Positions 48,786 through 60,780 of a stretch of DNA of 64,000 nt are shown piece after piece. The notes under the pieces were generated by a model, which ran no database searches, was not told where the DNA came from, and saw only the letters and a list, made by a program, of their open reading frames with translations. Location of the stretch: positions 119,413,503 through 119,477,502 of the forward strand of contig CM041783.1 of the NCBI GenBank assembly GCA_023374045.1, in the 5' to 3' direction. Position 1 is the first letter of the stretch, and every line of letters starts with the position of its first letter. Made by a program: the position numbers and the translations under genes. This DNA is from Limonium bicolor (taxonomy: Eukaryota > Streptophyta > Magnoliopsida > Caryophyllales > Plumbaginaceae).

Positions 48786-50194
48786 TTTAGTGGTATCAGA
48801 GCCAGGTTTGGCTTTCTTTGGGTTTTGTGGGTGTCTGCATGCCTACGCTTCCGTGTCCTTACCTGTATGTGCTGTGTATTGCCTGCTGCGTGATTTGGCT
48901 GTTGTTTGTTATATGATTGCTTGTACTTGGAGTCTATTGAGTGCGTCTGCTCTGTGGTCGTCCACTATCAGAGTAGCGCAACGGAAGCGTAGTGTCTGAT
49001 TGTCTGTGTGCTTTTTGTGCTTGAGTCTGAATACGAGGGAGTCGGGTCCTTTGGAAAAGGATGACCGAATGCAAGTTTTGGTTTGTTAGAGTTGTGTGCT
49101 GGCGACGTGGGTTTGTGTTGTGTTCTGGGACGTGAGTTAGTGCGTCGTGATCGAGCTGTGAGATGTGTGTGGGAGCAGATGAGTTTGGCTAAGGTGATGA
49201 GTTGTATGATGGGTGTTTAGGAGTGCTTCAGCGTGTGTTCTGGAGTGTAGGTTGTGCTGTAATTCTGAGTGGGTTGTGGTGTGAGCTTAGCCTGTGAAGT
49301 TCTGCGTTTGGGTGAGAATCTTAGCTCAGTGTTTGAGTTGTGTGATGGGTGCTTCAGTGTGTGTTTCAGAGGGTGTGGAGCTTTGGTTCTGGTGGCTTGA
49401 GGTGTGTGTTTGAGGGATTTGTTTGGTTGGTCCTTGTAGAGGGACATCTTCTGAGAGAGTTGAGCGTTCCTTCTGTGTCTCTAGGCTGAGCTTTAGTAAT
49501 CCTCTATTTTGTCCCTTCAGTTTGTCAGTCAGCAACAAGTGTGAGTGCTGCTCTAGGCCTTCAAGCTTTGCCTTCTGTGATCTTGTTTCGCTCATTTGAT
49601 AGTGAATCTGCCTGTAGGGTTGTGTGTTAGCTCAAGCGAGGTGAACTTTTAGACGAGTGGTCATCTTTTATGTGCTTCCTGAGCCTTCGTGCTTACTTTC
49701 AGTAATCATCTGTTTCGCTTCTTTTGTCAGTGAGCCAGCCAGTAAACTCTGAGTGCTAGCTCTTTGAGGATAGAGCTTTTGAAATGAGTAAGTGTTGTTC
49801 CTGTGCCTACAAATCAGCCATCAGTAATCTTGTGCTTAGTTCCTCTGGCAGTGTGTTCGGTGTGTCAGCTCATGTGTGGTAAAAGCTTCTGAGCTATGTC
49901 AGCGTTCCTTCTGTGTCTTTGTGTTGCGCCTTCAGTGATGTTTGCTTTGCTTCTTCTATCATCGAATCAGTTAGTGTATTCTGAGTGATAGCTTTGGGAG
50001 TGTTCTCTCGGTGCCTTAGAGCTATGTGTTAGTAATCATCTTCATGTTCTTCTGTCAGTCAATCAGTAGTGAGTTCGTTTCTGAGCATTAGCTCTAGGTT
50101 CGTGTTCGTAGTGTTCCTACTTTTGAAGTGTATCTGCTAGTATTCTGGGTTTCGTCGAATTTCGAGGACGAAATTCTTTTTAAGGGGGGTAAGA
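48786..50194 (+). other. Array interior 2, non-coding
   Basis: 1409 bp with PBS at 48791-48802 and polypurine tract AAGGGGGGTAAGA at 50182-50194. Nearly identical to interior 1 apart from small indels. Confidence 0.85.
48791..48802 (+). promoter_or_regulatory. PBS of array interior 2
   Basis: TGGTATCAGAGC, 5 nt after LTR 2. Confidence 0.95.
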
Positions 50195-52655
50195 TGTTAT
50201 GCCCAGATTTTTTTTTTTTTATTATTATTTTCTTTCTGATTCGCAAAGGGAGCTTGTATTGATTCTGATGTTATATTAATAGGCTATAACATTCCATTAA
50301 TATTATCAAGTTGGCTTTGAGGAAGGAGGGCTAGAATAGTCATCCCTTATTTATTTAGTCATTTGTGAAGAAGAGGAATTAATTACCCCATTATATATTC
50401 TCCCCTTCTCTCGTTGTAATTCACTTTTATATTTTTTTCCCTTCCACTTCTGACATCCATTCACGACGGTTTCCTCCTGCCTCCCAACTCTCGCTCTACA
50501 TGTCATCTCTCCCTTTGCAAATCTTTCCATCTTCATCTCTTCTCCAATTGTCTTCCATAATTAAACATTGAATCTGCTGGTGGAATCTCGTTCGTCTATC
50601 AGCCGTCCATCAGGTTTGGTTTGTAAATTCCAGTTCCATCCTTTGTTAAGTTCTCCCTCTACCTCTAATAGCTTTTATTTTGGAATTTCGGGATTGCTCG
50701 GTCCGAGGGTTCGTGGATTCGAGTGGGGATTTGAAGAGTCTGATGGTTAGGGTCCGCAGAGATAGCGTTGCTTCGGATGTGAGGTAGGTGGTAGATGGAT
50801 TCGGTTGTGTGTGTTCACCCACGGGGGTTTCGAGAATGTTTCCGTATATGTTTATTTGACTCTCTGATTTGTGGTGATTTGGGTGATTTCTGATTTGCGT
50901 TTTAAGGTGTTAAAACCCCGTGGGTAGTATTTTGATTCGTATATTTTGGGTATGTAAGTATTGCTTTGACAATGGTGAATTTACATCTGTAAATTCCCCT
51001 CTGTTTTGTGAATTCTGAGTGCCGCTGATTTGGGTTTTATAAGGATTGTTCATGGATTTGTGCGTGAGTTTTAATGCGTTGTAATTGCGTTTTTGAGTGG
51101 CTGAAACCCCATGGTTTCTCTGTGTTTATGTCTGATTTGGTGTGGGTAATACTTTGGTATAGATTTGTGAAGTTTTGGTATTGTTTCTGATCTGTTCGTA
51201 GCCTCTGTTCTGCTGATTTTGTGCTGTCCGAACTTGAAGTTCGGACAGCATGTTTTGAGCTCTGTATTTTCGCATTCGGGGTGTGTCCGAACTTCAGTCC
51301 GAACTTTGAAGTTCGGACACCCCGTTTTTCTGAAATCTCCGAGCTTCGAAGCTCGGACGTCCCGCGTAACTCTTTCCGAAAAACCGTCCGAACATCAGTC
51401 CGAACTTCGATGTTCGGACACTGTGATTTCTCTGCAGTATTTGTTCTCGGCATCTGTCCGAACTTGCAAGGTCGGACGCAAGTTCGGACATGCCTCTGTT
51501 TTTGGCATAACTCCTTTGTTTGAGCTCCGTTTTGAGTGCCGTTTGCGGCGTTGGATTTCTTTTCTCGAGTACTACCTGTTCTGATATGTTTTGGCACATG
51601 TATATGTGTACTTTAATTTGAAAGCTTTGATAAGCCTTTGAACTCTGATTTGCTCAGAAAGAGTGTTCGAGCTTCTACGCTTCTGTCTGCTATCTGTGAT
51701 TTATAGTCAGTATATGACTTTTGTTTTGATAAGGGCTTATGATCCGTTTGATGTGCTTTGGCCCTCTGTTCTATTCTGTTAAAGGCTTCTGCTTCGTTTT
51801 GTAAAGCTTCTGTTTTGGGACCTAGATGTTTAGCTTCTGAGCCTTGGATAGTCGGGTCGGGCTGTCCCGTAGCATGCTGCGCAGGAATTCCTTCTGTTTT
51901 TCCCTTGGGTTCCCTCTGTTATATCTCTCAGGGTCCCTTGGATGTTTAGTGACCGACGGGTCCATAGCTGTCTCTACGGCTTCTGTTGTGGGATCTTCGG
52001 ATCCATAGGACGTTATATGAGTCCTTCTGATGTGTCAGCTGGTGTCTAGTGTCCCACCTCTGTTTTGATTGAGCTTCTGTTATGAACTTTTGAGTTTGTG
52101 ATTTGCTTTGCTCTGGTTTAAGACTTCTGTTCAGTTTACTCAGATTCTGCTTCTCTACTCTGATTTGACCAACTTCTGTTTCGGTTCTGACCTGTCACTC
52201 CTCTGATTTGAGAAAGCTTCATTCTCTTTCTGATTTCTGTTACGCTTCCAGTCTGATTTGCTAAGCTTATGTATTAGTACGCGATTATGTTCAGTATATG
52301 TTTTGAGCATGCTCAGCTGATGAAGTTTATCACCTGCTGAGCTATAGTTTGGCTCACCCCTATTTCCGTCTGATTTGCAGGTTAAGTTTCCTTTGAAGAC
52401 TCCGCTCTGCTTTCTGCTTTGTCTTTTCCTATGTAATGTTAGCTGTGGCTTAAGGCCCTTGTAGTTTGATTACGTTATGTAATGTAGTTTGACTACTGTA
52501 TGTAATGTCAGATAGACCATGTAATCTGTTCTCAGTTAATAAAGGTGTACTTTGTTTCAGCTTTGGGTTTCGTATGTTAGAGCCTTGCGTTATTAGGTAA
52601 TAGATACGCGGCGTGTAACGTCCCTAACTCCTAGGGTGGTTGTGGGGTCGTTACA
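50195..52655 (+). repeat. Array LTR 3
   Basis: 2461 bp, TGTTATGCCC to GGGGTCGTTACA. Hairpin unit 1 has a single left arm, as in LTR 2. Before the end it has a local variant (TTTTCCTATGTAATGTTAGC near 52430) where LTRs 1-2 have GCTCCGTATTTGTAGC. Confidence 0.9.
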
Positions 52656-54066
52656 TTTAGTGGTATCAGAGCCAGGTTTGGCTTTCTTTGGGTTTTGTGG
52701 GTGTCTGCATGCCTACGCTTCCGTGTCCTTACCTGTATGTGCTGTGTATTGCCTGCTGCGTGATTTGGCTGTGTTTGTTATATGATTTGCTTGTTACTTG
52801 GAGTCTATTGAGTGCGTCTGCTCTGTGGTCGTCCACTATCAGAGTAGCGCAACGGAAGCGTAGTGTCTGATGTCTGTGTGCTTTTTGTGCTTGAGTCTGA
52901 ATACGAGGGAGTCGGGTCCTTTGGAAAAGGATGACCGAATGCAAGTTTTGGTTTGTTAGAGTTGTGTGCTGGCGACGTGGGTTTGTGTTGTGTTCTGGGA
53001 CGTGAGTTAGTGCGTCGTGATCGAGCTGTGAGATGTGTGTGGGAGCAGATGAGTTTGGCTAAGGTGATGAGTTGTATGATGGGTGTTTAGGAGTGCTTCA
53101 GCGTGTGTTCTGGAGTGTAGGTTGTGCTGTAATTCTGAGTGGGTTGTGGTGTGAGCTTAGCCTGTGAAGTTCTGCGTTTGGGTGAGAATCTTAGCTCAGT
53201 GTTTTGAGTTGTGTGGGGTGCTTCAGTGTGTGTTTCAGAGGGTGTGGAGCTTTGGTTCTGGTGGCTTGAGGTGTGTGTTTGAGGGATTTGTTTGGTTGGT
53301 CCCTTGTAGAGGGACATCTTCTGAGAGAGTTGAGCGTTCCTTCTGTGTCTCTAGGCTGAGCTTTAGTAATCCTCTATTTTGTCCCTTCAGTTTGTCAGTC
53401 AGCAACAAGTGTGAGTGCTGCTCTAGGCCTTCAAGCTTTGCCTTCTGTGATCTTGTGTTTCGCTCATTTTGATAGTGAATTGCCTGTAGGGTTGTGTGTT
53501 AGCTCAAGCGAGGTGAACTTTTAGACGAGTGGTCATCTTTTATGTGCTTCCTGAGCCTTCGTGCTTACTTTCAGTAATCATCTGTTTCGCTTCTTTTGTC
53601 AGTGAGCCAGCCAGTAAACTCTGAGTGCTAGCTCTTTGAGGATAGAGCTTTTGAAATGAGTAAGTGTTGTTCCTGTGCCTACAAATCAGCCATCAGTAAT
53701 CTTGTGCTTAGTTCCTCTGGCAGTGTGTTCGGTGTGTCAGCTCATGTGTGGTAAAAGCTTCTGAGCTATGTCAGCGTTCCTTCTGTGTCTTTGTGTTGCG
53801 CCTTCAGTGATGTTCTGCTTTGCTTCTTCTATCATCGAATCAGTTAGTGTATTCTGAGTGATAGCTTTGGGAGTGTTCTCTCGGTGCCTTAGAGCTATGT
53901 GTTAGTAATCATCTTCATGTTCTTCTGTCAGTCAATCAGTAGTGAGTTCGTTTCTGAGCATTAGCTCTAGGTTCGTGTTCGTAGTGTTCCTACTTTTGAA
54001 GTGTATCTGCTAGTATTCTGGGTTTCGTCGAATTTCGAGGACGAAATTCTTTTTAAGGGGGGTAGA
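52656..54066 (+). other. Array interior 3, non-coding
   Basis: 1411 bp with PBS at 52661-52672 and polypurine tract AAGGGGGGTAGA at 54055-54066. No supported ORF. Confidence 0.85.
52661..52672 (+). promoter_or_regulatory. PBS of array interior 3
   Basis: TGGTATCAGAGC, 5 nt after LTR 3. Confidence 0.95.
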
Positions 54067-56533
54067 TGTTATGCCCCAGATTTTTTTTTTTTTTATTATT
54101 ATTTTCTTTCTGATTCGCAAAGGGAGCTTGTATTGATTCTGATGTTATATTAATAGGCTAAACATTCCAATATTATCAAGTTGGCTTTGAGGAAGGAGGG
54201 CTAGAATAGTCTCCCTTATTTATTTAGTCATTTGTGAAGAAGAGGAATTAATTACCCCATTATAATATTTCTCCCCTTCTCTCGTTGTAATTCACTTTTT
54301 ATATTTTTTTCCCTTCCACTTCTGACATCCATTCAGACGGTTTCCTCCTGCCTCCCAACTCTCGCTCTACATGTCATCTCTCTCCCTTTGCAAATCTTTC
54401 CATCTTCATCTCTTCTCCAATTGTCTTCCATAATTAAACATTGAATCTGCTGGTGGAATCTCGTTCGTCTATCAGCCGTCCATCAGGTTTGGTTTGTAAA
54501 TTCCAGTTCCATCTTTGTTAAAGTTCTCCCTCTACCTCTAATAGCTTTTATTTTGGAATTTCGGGATTGCTCGGTCCGAGGGTTCGTGGATTCGAGTGGG
54601 GATTTGAAGAGTCTGATGGTTAGGGTCCGCAGAGATAGCGTTGCTTCGGATGTGAGGTAGGTGGTAGATGGATTCGGTTGTGTGTTCACCCACGGGGGTT
54701 TCGAGAAATGTTTCCGTATATGTTTATTTGACTCTCTGATTTGTGGTGATTTGGGTGATTTCTGATTTGCGTTTTAAGTGTTAAAACCCCGTGGGTAGTA
54801 TTTTGATTCGTATATTTTGGGTATGTAAGTATTGCTTTGACAATGGTGAATTTACATCTGTAAATTCCCCTCTGTTTTGTGAATTCTGAGTGCCGCTGAT
54901 TTGGGTTTTATAAGGATTGTTCATGGATTTGTGCGTGAGTTTTAATGCGTTGTAATTGCGTTTTTGAGTGGCTGAAACCCCATGGTTTCTCTGTGTTTAT
55001 GTCTGATTTGGTGTGGGTAATACTTTGGTATAGATTTGTGAAGTTTTGGTATTGTTTCTGATCTGTTCGTAGCCTCTGTTCTGCTGATTTTGTGCTGTCC
55101 GAACTTCGGTCCGAACTTCGAAGTTCGGACAGCATGTTTTGAGCTTCTGTATTTTCGCATTCGGGTGTGTCCGAACTTCAGTCCGAACTTTGAAGTTCGG
55201 ACACCCCGTTTTTCTGAAATCTCCGAGCTTCGAAGCTCGGACGTCCCGCGTAACTCTTTCCGAAAAACCGTCCGAACATCAGTCCGAACTTCGATGTTCG
55301 GACACTGTGATTTCTCTGCAGTATTTGTTCTCGGCATCTGTCCGAACTTGCAAGGTCGGACGCAAGTTCGGACATGCCTCTGTTTTTGGCATAACTCCTT
55401 TGTTTGAGCTCCGTTTTGAGTGCCGTTTGCGGCGTTGGATTTCTTTCTCGAGTACTTCTCTTCTATTGTTCGGCACATGTATGTGTACTTTAATTTGAAT
55501 TTCTTTAGATAAGCCTTTGAACTCTGATTTGCTCAGAAAGAGTGTTCGAGCTTCTACGCTTCTGTTTGCTATCTGTGATTTATAGTCAGTATATGACTTT
55601 TGTTTTGATAAGGGCTTATGATCCGTTTGATGTGCTTTGGCCCTCTGTTCTATTCTGTTAAAGGCTTCTGCTTCGTTTTGTAAAGCTTCTGTTTTGGGAC
55701 CTAGATGTTTAGCTTCTGAGCCTTGGATAGTCGGGTCGGGCTGTCCCGTAGCATGCTGCGCAGGAATTCCTTCTGTTTTTCCCTTGGGTTCCCTCCTGTT
55801 ATATCTCTCAGGGTCCCTTGGATGTTTAGTGACCGACGGGTCCATAGCTGTCTCTACGGCTTCTGTTGTGGGATCTTCGGATCCATAGGACGTTATATGA
55901 GTCCTTCTGATGTGTCAGCTGGTGTCTAGTGTCCCACCTCTGTTTTGATTGAGCTTCTGTTATGAACTTTTGAGTTTGTGATTTGCTTTGCTCTGGTTTA
56001 AGACTTCTGTTCAGTTTACTCAGATTCTGCTTCTCTACTCTGATTTGACCAACTTCTGTTTCGGTTCTGACCTGTCACTCCTCTGATTTGAGAAAGCTTC
56101 ATTCTCTTTCTGATTTCTGTTACGCTTCCAGTCTGTTTTGCTAAGCTTATGTATTAGTACGATTATGTTCAGTATATGTTTTGAGCATGCTCAGCTGATG
56201 AAGTTTATCACCTGCTGAGCTATAGTTTGGCTCACCCCTATTTCCGTCTGATTTGCAGGTTTAAGTTTCCTTTGAAGACTCCGCTCTGCTTTCTGCTTCG
56301 TCTTTCACTTTGTAATTGCAGTTGTGGCTTAAGGCCCTTTGTAATTTGATTACGTTATGTAATGTAGTTTGACTTCTGTATGTAATGTCAGATAGACCAT
56401 GTAAGGTGTACTTTGTTTAAAGGTGTACTTTGTTTCAGCTTTGGGTTTCGTATGTTAGAGCCTTGCGTTATTAGGTAATAGATACGCGGCGTGTAACGTC
56501 CCTAACTCCTAGGGTGGTTTTGGGGTCGTTACA
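54067..56533 (+). repeat. Array LTR 4
   Basis: 2467 bp, TGTTATGCCCC to GGGGTCGTTACA. Shares many 3'-half variants with LTR 5 (for example GAGTACTTCTCTTCTAT and CTTCGTCTTTCACTTTG). The segment holding AATAAA is replaced by a duplicated AAGGTGTACTTTGTTT (56403-56438), so this copy lacks the poly(A) signal. Confidence 0.9.
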
Positions 56534-57947
56534 TTTAGTGGTATCAGAGCCAGGTTTGGCTTTCTTTGGGTTTTGTGGGTGTCTGCATGCCTACGCTTCC
56601 GTGTCCTTACCTGTATGTGTGTGTATTGCCTGCTTGTGATTTGACTGCTGTTTGTTATATGATTTGCTTGTTACTTGGAGTCTATTGAGTGCGTCTGCTC
56701 TGTGGTCGTCCACTATCAGAGTAGCGCAACGGAAGCGTAGTGTCTGATTGTCTGTGTGCTTTTTGTGCTTGAGTCTGAATCGAGGGAGTCGGGTCCTTTG
56801 GAAAAGGATGACCGAATGCAAGTTTTGGTTTGTTAGAGTTGTGTGCTGGCGACGTGGGTTTGTGTTGTGTTCTGGGACGTGAGTTAGTGCGTCGTGATCG
56901 AGCTGTGAGATGTGTGTGGGAGCAGATGAGTTTGGCTAAGGTGATGAGTTGTATGATGGGTGTTTAGGAGTGCTTCAGCGTGTGTTCTGGAGTGTAGGTT
57001 GTGCTGTAATTCTGAGTGGGTTGTGGTGTGAGCTTAGCCTGTGAAGTTCTGCGTTTGGGTGAGAATCTTAGCTCAGTGTTTTGAGTTGTGTGATGGGTGC
57101 TTCAGTGTGTGTTTCAGAGGGTGTGGAGCTTTGGTTCTGAGTGGCTTGAGGTGTGTGTTTGAGGGATTTGTTTGGTTGGTCCTTTGTAGAGGGACATCTT
57201 CTGAGAGAGTTGAGCATTCCTTCTGTGTCTCTAGGCTGAGCTTTAGTAATCCTCTATTTTGTCCCTTCAGTTTGTCAGTCAGCAACAAGTGTGAGTGCTG
57301 CTCTAGTCCTTTAAGCTTTGCCTCCTATGATCTTGTGTTTCACTCATTCTGATAGTGAATTTGCCTGTGAGGTTGTGTGTTAGCTCGAGCGAGGTGAACT
57401 TTTAGACGAGTGGTCATCTTTTCTGCGCTTCCTGAGCCTTGTGCTTAGCCTTCAGTGATCATCGGTTTCGCTTCTTTTGTCAGTGAGCCAGCCAGTAAAC
57501 TCTGAGCGCTAGCTCTTTGAGGATAGAGCTTTTGAAATGAGTAAGTGTTGTTCCTGTGCCTACAAATCAGCCATCAGTAATCTTGTGCTTAGTTCCTCTG
57601 GCAGTGTGTTCGGTGTGTCAGCTCATGTGTGGTAAAAGCTTCTGAGCTATGTCAGCGTTCCTTCTGTGTCTTTGTGTTGCGCCTTCAGTGATGTTCTGCT
57701 TTGCTTCTTCTATCATCGAATCAGTTAGTGTATTCTGAGTGATAGCTTTGGGAGTGTTCTCTCGGTGCCTTAGAGCTATGTGTTAGTAATCATCTTCATG
57801 TTCTTCTGTCAGTCAATCAGTAGTGAGTTCGTTTCTGAGCTTTAGCTCTAGGTTCGTATTCGTAGTGTTCCTACTTTTGAAGTGCATCTGCTAGTATTCT
57901 GGGTTTCGTCGAATTTCGAGGACGAAATTCTTTTTAAGGGGGTATGT
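56534..57947 (+). other. Array interior 4, non-coding
   Basis: 1414 bp with PBS at 56539-56550 and an altered polypurine tract AAGGGGGTATGT at 57936-57947. It is the most diverged of the four interiors, notably around 57300-57470. Confidence 0.85.
56539..56550 (+). promoter_or_regulatory. PBS of array interior 4
   Basis: TGGTATCAGAGC, 5 nt after LTR 4. Confidence 0.95.
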
Positions 57948-60422
57948 TGTTATGCCCCAGATTTTTTTTTTATTATTATTTTTTCTTTCTGATTCGCAAA
58001 GGGAGCTTGTATTGATTCTGATGTTATATTAATAGGCTATAACATTCCATTAATATTATCAAGTTGGCTTTGAGGAAGGAGGGCTAGAATAGTCATCCCT
58101 TATTTATTTAGTCATTTGTGAAGAAGAGGAATTAATTACCCCATTATAATATTTCTCCCCTTCTCTCGTTGTAATTCACTTTTTATATTTTTTTCCCTTT
58201 CCACTTCTGACATCCATTCACGACGGTTTCCTCCTGCCTCCCAACTCTCGCTCTACATGTCATCTCTCTCCCTTTGCAAATCTTTCCATCTTCATCTCTT
58301 CTCCAATTGTCTTCCATAATTAAACATTGAATCTGCTGGTGGAATCTCGTTCGTCTATCAGCCGTCCATCAGGTTTGGTTTGTAAATTCCAGTTCCATTC
58401 TTTGTTAAGTTCTCCCTCTACTTCTAATAACTTTTATTTTGGAATTTCGGGATTGCTCGGTCCGAGGGTTCGTGGATTCGAGTGGGGATTTGAAGAGTCT
58501 GATGGTTAGGGTCCGCAGAGATAGCGTTGCTTCGGATGTGAGGTAGGTGGTAGATGGATTCGGTTGTGTGTGTTCACCCACGGGGGTTTCGAGAAATGTT
58601 TCCGTATATGTTTATTTGACTCTCTGATTTGTGGTGATTTGGGTGATTTCTGATTTGCGTTTTAAGGTGTTAAAACCCCGTGGGTAGTATTTTGATTCGT
58701 ATATTTTGGGTATGTAAGTATTGCTTTGACAATGGTGAATTTACATCTGTAAATTCCCCTCTGTTTTGTGAATTCTGAGTGCCGCTGATTTGGGTTTTAT
58801 AAGGATTGTTCATGGATTTGTGCGTGAGTTTTAATGCGTTGTAATTGCGTTTTTGAGTGGCTGAAACCCCATGGTTTCTCTGTGTTTATGTCTGATTTGG
58901 TGTGGGTAATACTTTGGTATAGATTTGTGAAGTTTTGGTATTGTTTCTGATCTGTTCGTAGCCTCTGTTCTGCTGATTTTGTGCTGTCCGAACTTCGGTC
59001 CGAACTTCGAAGTTCGGACAGCATGTTTTGAGCTTCTGTATTTTCGCATTCGGGGTGTGTCCGAACTTCAGTCCGAACTTTGAAGTTCGGACACCCCGTT
59101 TTTCTGAAATCTCCGAGCTTCGAAGCTCGGACGTCCCGCGTAACTCTTTCCGAAAAACCGTCCGAACATCAGTCCGAACTTCGATGTTCGGACACTGTGA
59201 TTTCTCTGCAGTATTTGTTCTCGGCATCTGTCCGAACTTGCAAGGTCGGACGCAAGTTCGGACATGCCTCTGTTTTTGGCATAACTCCTTTGTTTGAGCT
59301 CCGTTTTGAGTGCCGTTTGCGGCGTTGGATTTCTTTCTCGAGTACTTCTCTTCTATATGTTTTGGCACATGTGTATGTGCTTTAATTTGAATTTCTTTGA
59401 TAAGCCTTTGAACTCTGATTTGCTCAGAAGAGTGTTCGAGCTTCTACGCTTCTGTTGCTATCTGTGATTTATAGTCAGTATATGACTTTTGTTTTGATAA
59501 GGGCTTATGATCCGTTTGATGTGCTTTGGCCCTCTGTTCTATTCTGTTAAAGGCTTCTGCTTCGTTTTGTAAAGCTTCTGTTTTGGGACCTAGATGTTTA
59601 GCTTCTGAGCCTTGGATAGTCGGGTCGGGCTGTCCCGTAGCATGCTGCGCAGGAATTCCTTCTGTTTTTCCCTTGGGTTCCCTCCTGTTATATCTCTCAG
59701 GGTCCCTTGGATGTTTAGTGACCGACGGGTCCATAGCTGTCTCTACGGCTTCTGTTGTGGGATCTTCGGATCCATAGGACGTTATATGAGTCCTTCTGAT
59801 GTGTCAGCTGGTGTCTAGTGTCCCACCTCTGTTTTGATTGAGCTTCTGTTATGAACTTTTGAGTTTGTGATTTGCTTTGCTCTGGTTTAAGACTTCTGTT
59901 CAGTTTACTCAGATTCTGCTTCTCTACTCTGATTTGACCAACTTCTGTTTCGGTTCTGACCTGTCACTCCTCTGATTTGAGAAAGCTTCATTCTCTTTCT
60001 GATTTCTGTTACGCTTCCAGTCTGTTTTGCTAAGCTTATGTATTAGTACGATTATGTTCAGTATATGTTTTGAGCATGCTCAGCTGATGAAGTTTATCAC
60101 CTGCTGAGCTATAGTTTGGCTCACCCCTATTTCCGTCTGATTTGCAGGTTTAAGTTTCCTTTGAAGACTCCGCTCTGCTTTCTGCTTCGTCTTTCACTTT
60201 GTAATTGCAGTTGTGGCTTAAGGCCCTTTGTTTTGATTACGTTATGTAATGTAGTTTGACTTCTGTATGTAATGTCAGATAGACCATGTAATCTGTTCTC
60301 AGTTAATAAAGGTGTACTTTGTTTCAGCTTTGGGTTTCGTATGTTAGAGCCTTGCGTTATTAGGTAATAGATACGCGGCGTGTAACGTCCCTAACTCCTA
60401 GGGTGGTTTTGGGGTCGTTACA
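57948..60422 (+). repeat. Array LTR 5 (terminal 3' LTR)
   Basis: 2475 bp, TGTTATGCCCC to GGGGTCGTTACA. No PBS follows. The next bases belong to a Tat-type pol fragment, so this is the right-hand end. It shares 5' variants with LTR 1 and 3'-half variants with LTR 4. AATAAA is kept at 60305-60310. Confidence 0.9.
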
Positions 60423-60780
60423 AAAGAGGTCGGCTCCAGTCGAGAATACGGAGAGGGAGAGGCCAGAGCACACATGCTCGGAGAAACCTCAGAGAAGGTA
60501 GTGATGCCGCGGAGCAACCAAAAGAGGTACCCCTAAACGCCGATCCTTCTAAATTTTTCAAAATTGGGAATGCTTTTCACCATGATGAGCAGATTCGCTT
60601 AATGAGATTTTTGGAAAAAAAGAAGAAAGACATTCGCTTGGAGTCCAAAGGACATGCCCGGAGTGGACGCCAGCGTTATCCAGCATAACTTGAACGTCGA
60701 TCCGAAGGTCCCGCCATCCGACAGAGGAAGAGGATTGTAGGAAGAGAAAGGGACGAGCTGCCCGGACGGAGGTCGAAAGG
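60423..60780 (+). pseudogene. Tat-lineage polyprotein segment upstream of RT (E6)
   Basis: Broken coding sequence leading into RT. About 60530-60640 reads DPSKFFKIGNAFHHDEQ, then LMRFLEKKKKD, the conserved segment that precedes RT in Tat-lineage Ty3/gypsy elements. After that the frame is lost until EVERLLEAGF near 60770. The start is cut off by the array LTR, so protease and gag are missing. Confidence 0.65.

Larger units (their letters stand above)
42456..60422 (+). mobile_element. Tandem LTR-sharing array of a non-autonomous LTR element
   Basis: Five LTRs and four interiors alternate head to tail: LTR-int-LTR-int-LTR-int-LTR-int-LTR, with LTR starts 3867, 3872, 3872 and 3881 bp apart. Each interior starts with TGGTATCAGAGC (PBS) 5 nt after an LTR and ends in a polypurine tract. 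It has no gag or pol apart from a relic of the usual Ty3/gypsy 3' end (TTCGAGGACGAAATTC). The element resembles a LARD-type non-autonomous derivative. The outer LTRs lack PBS or PPT on their outer sides, so they are true ends, but no target duplication matches (ATTTG left, AAAGA right). Copies differ by scattered substitutions and small indels. Confidence 0.9.

Noticed and set aside
42451..60427. 5-bp target-site duplication around the array
   Set aside because: ATTTG and AAAGA do not match, and sliding the boundary by a few bases does not help.
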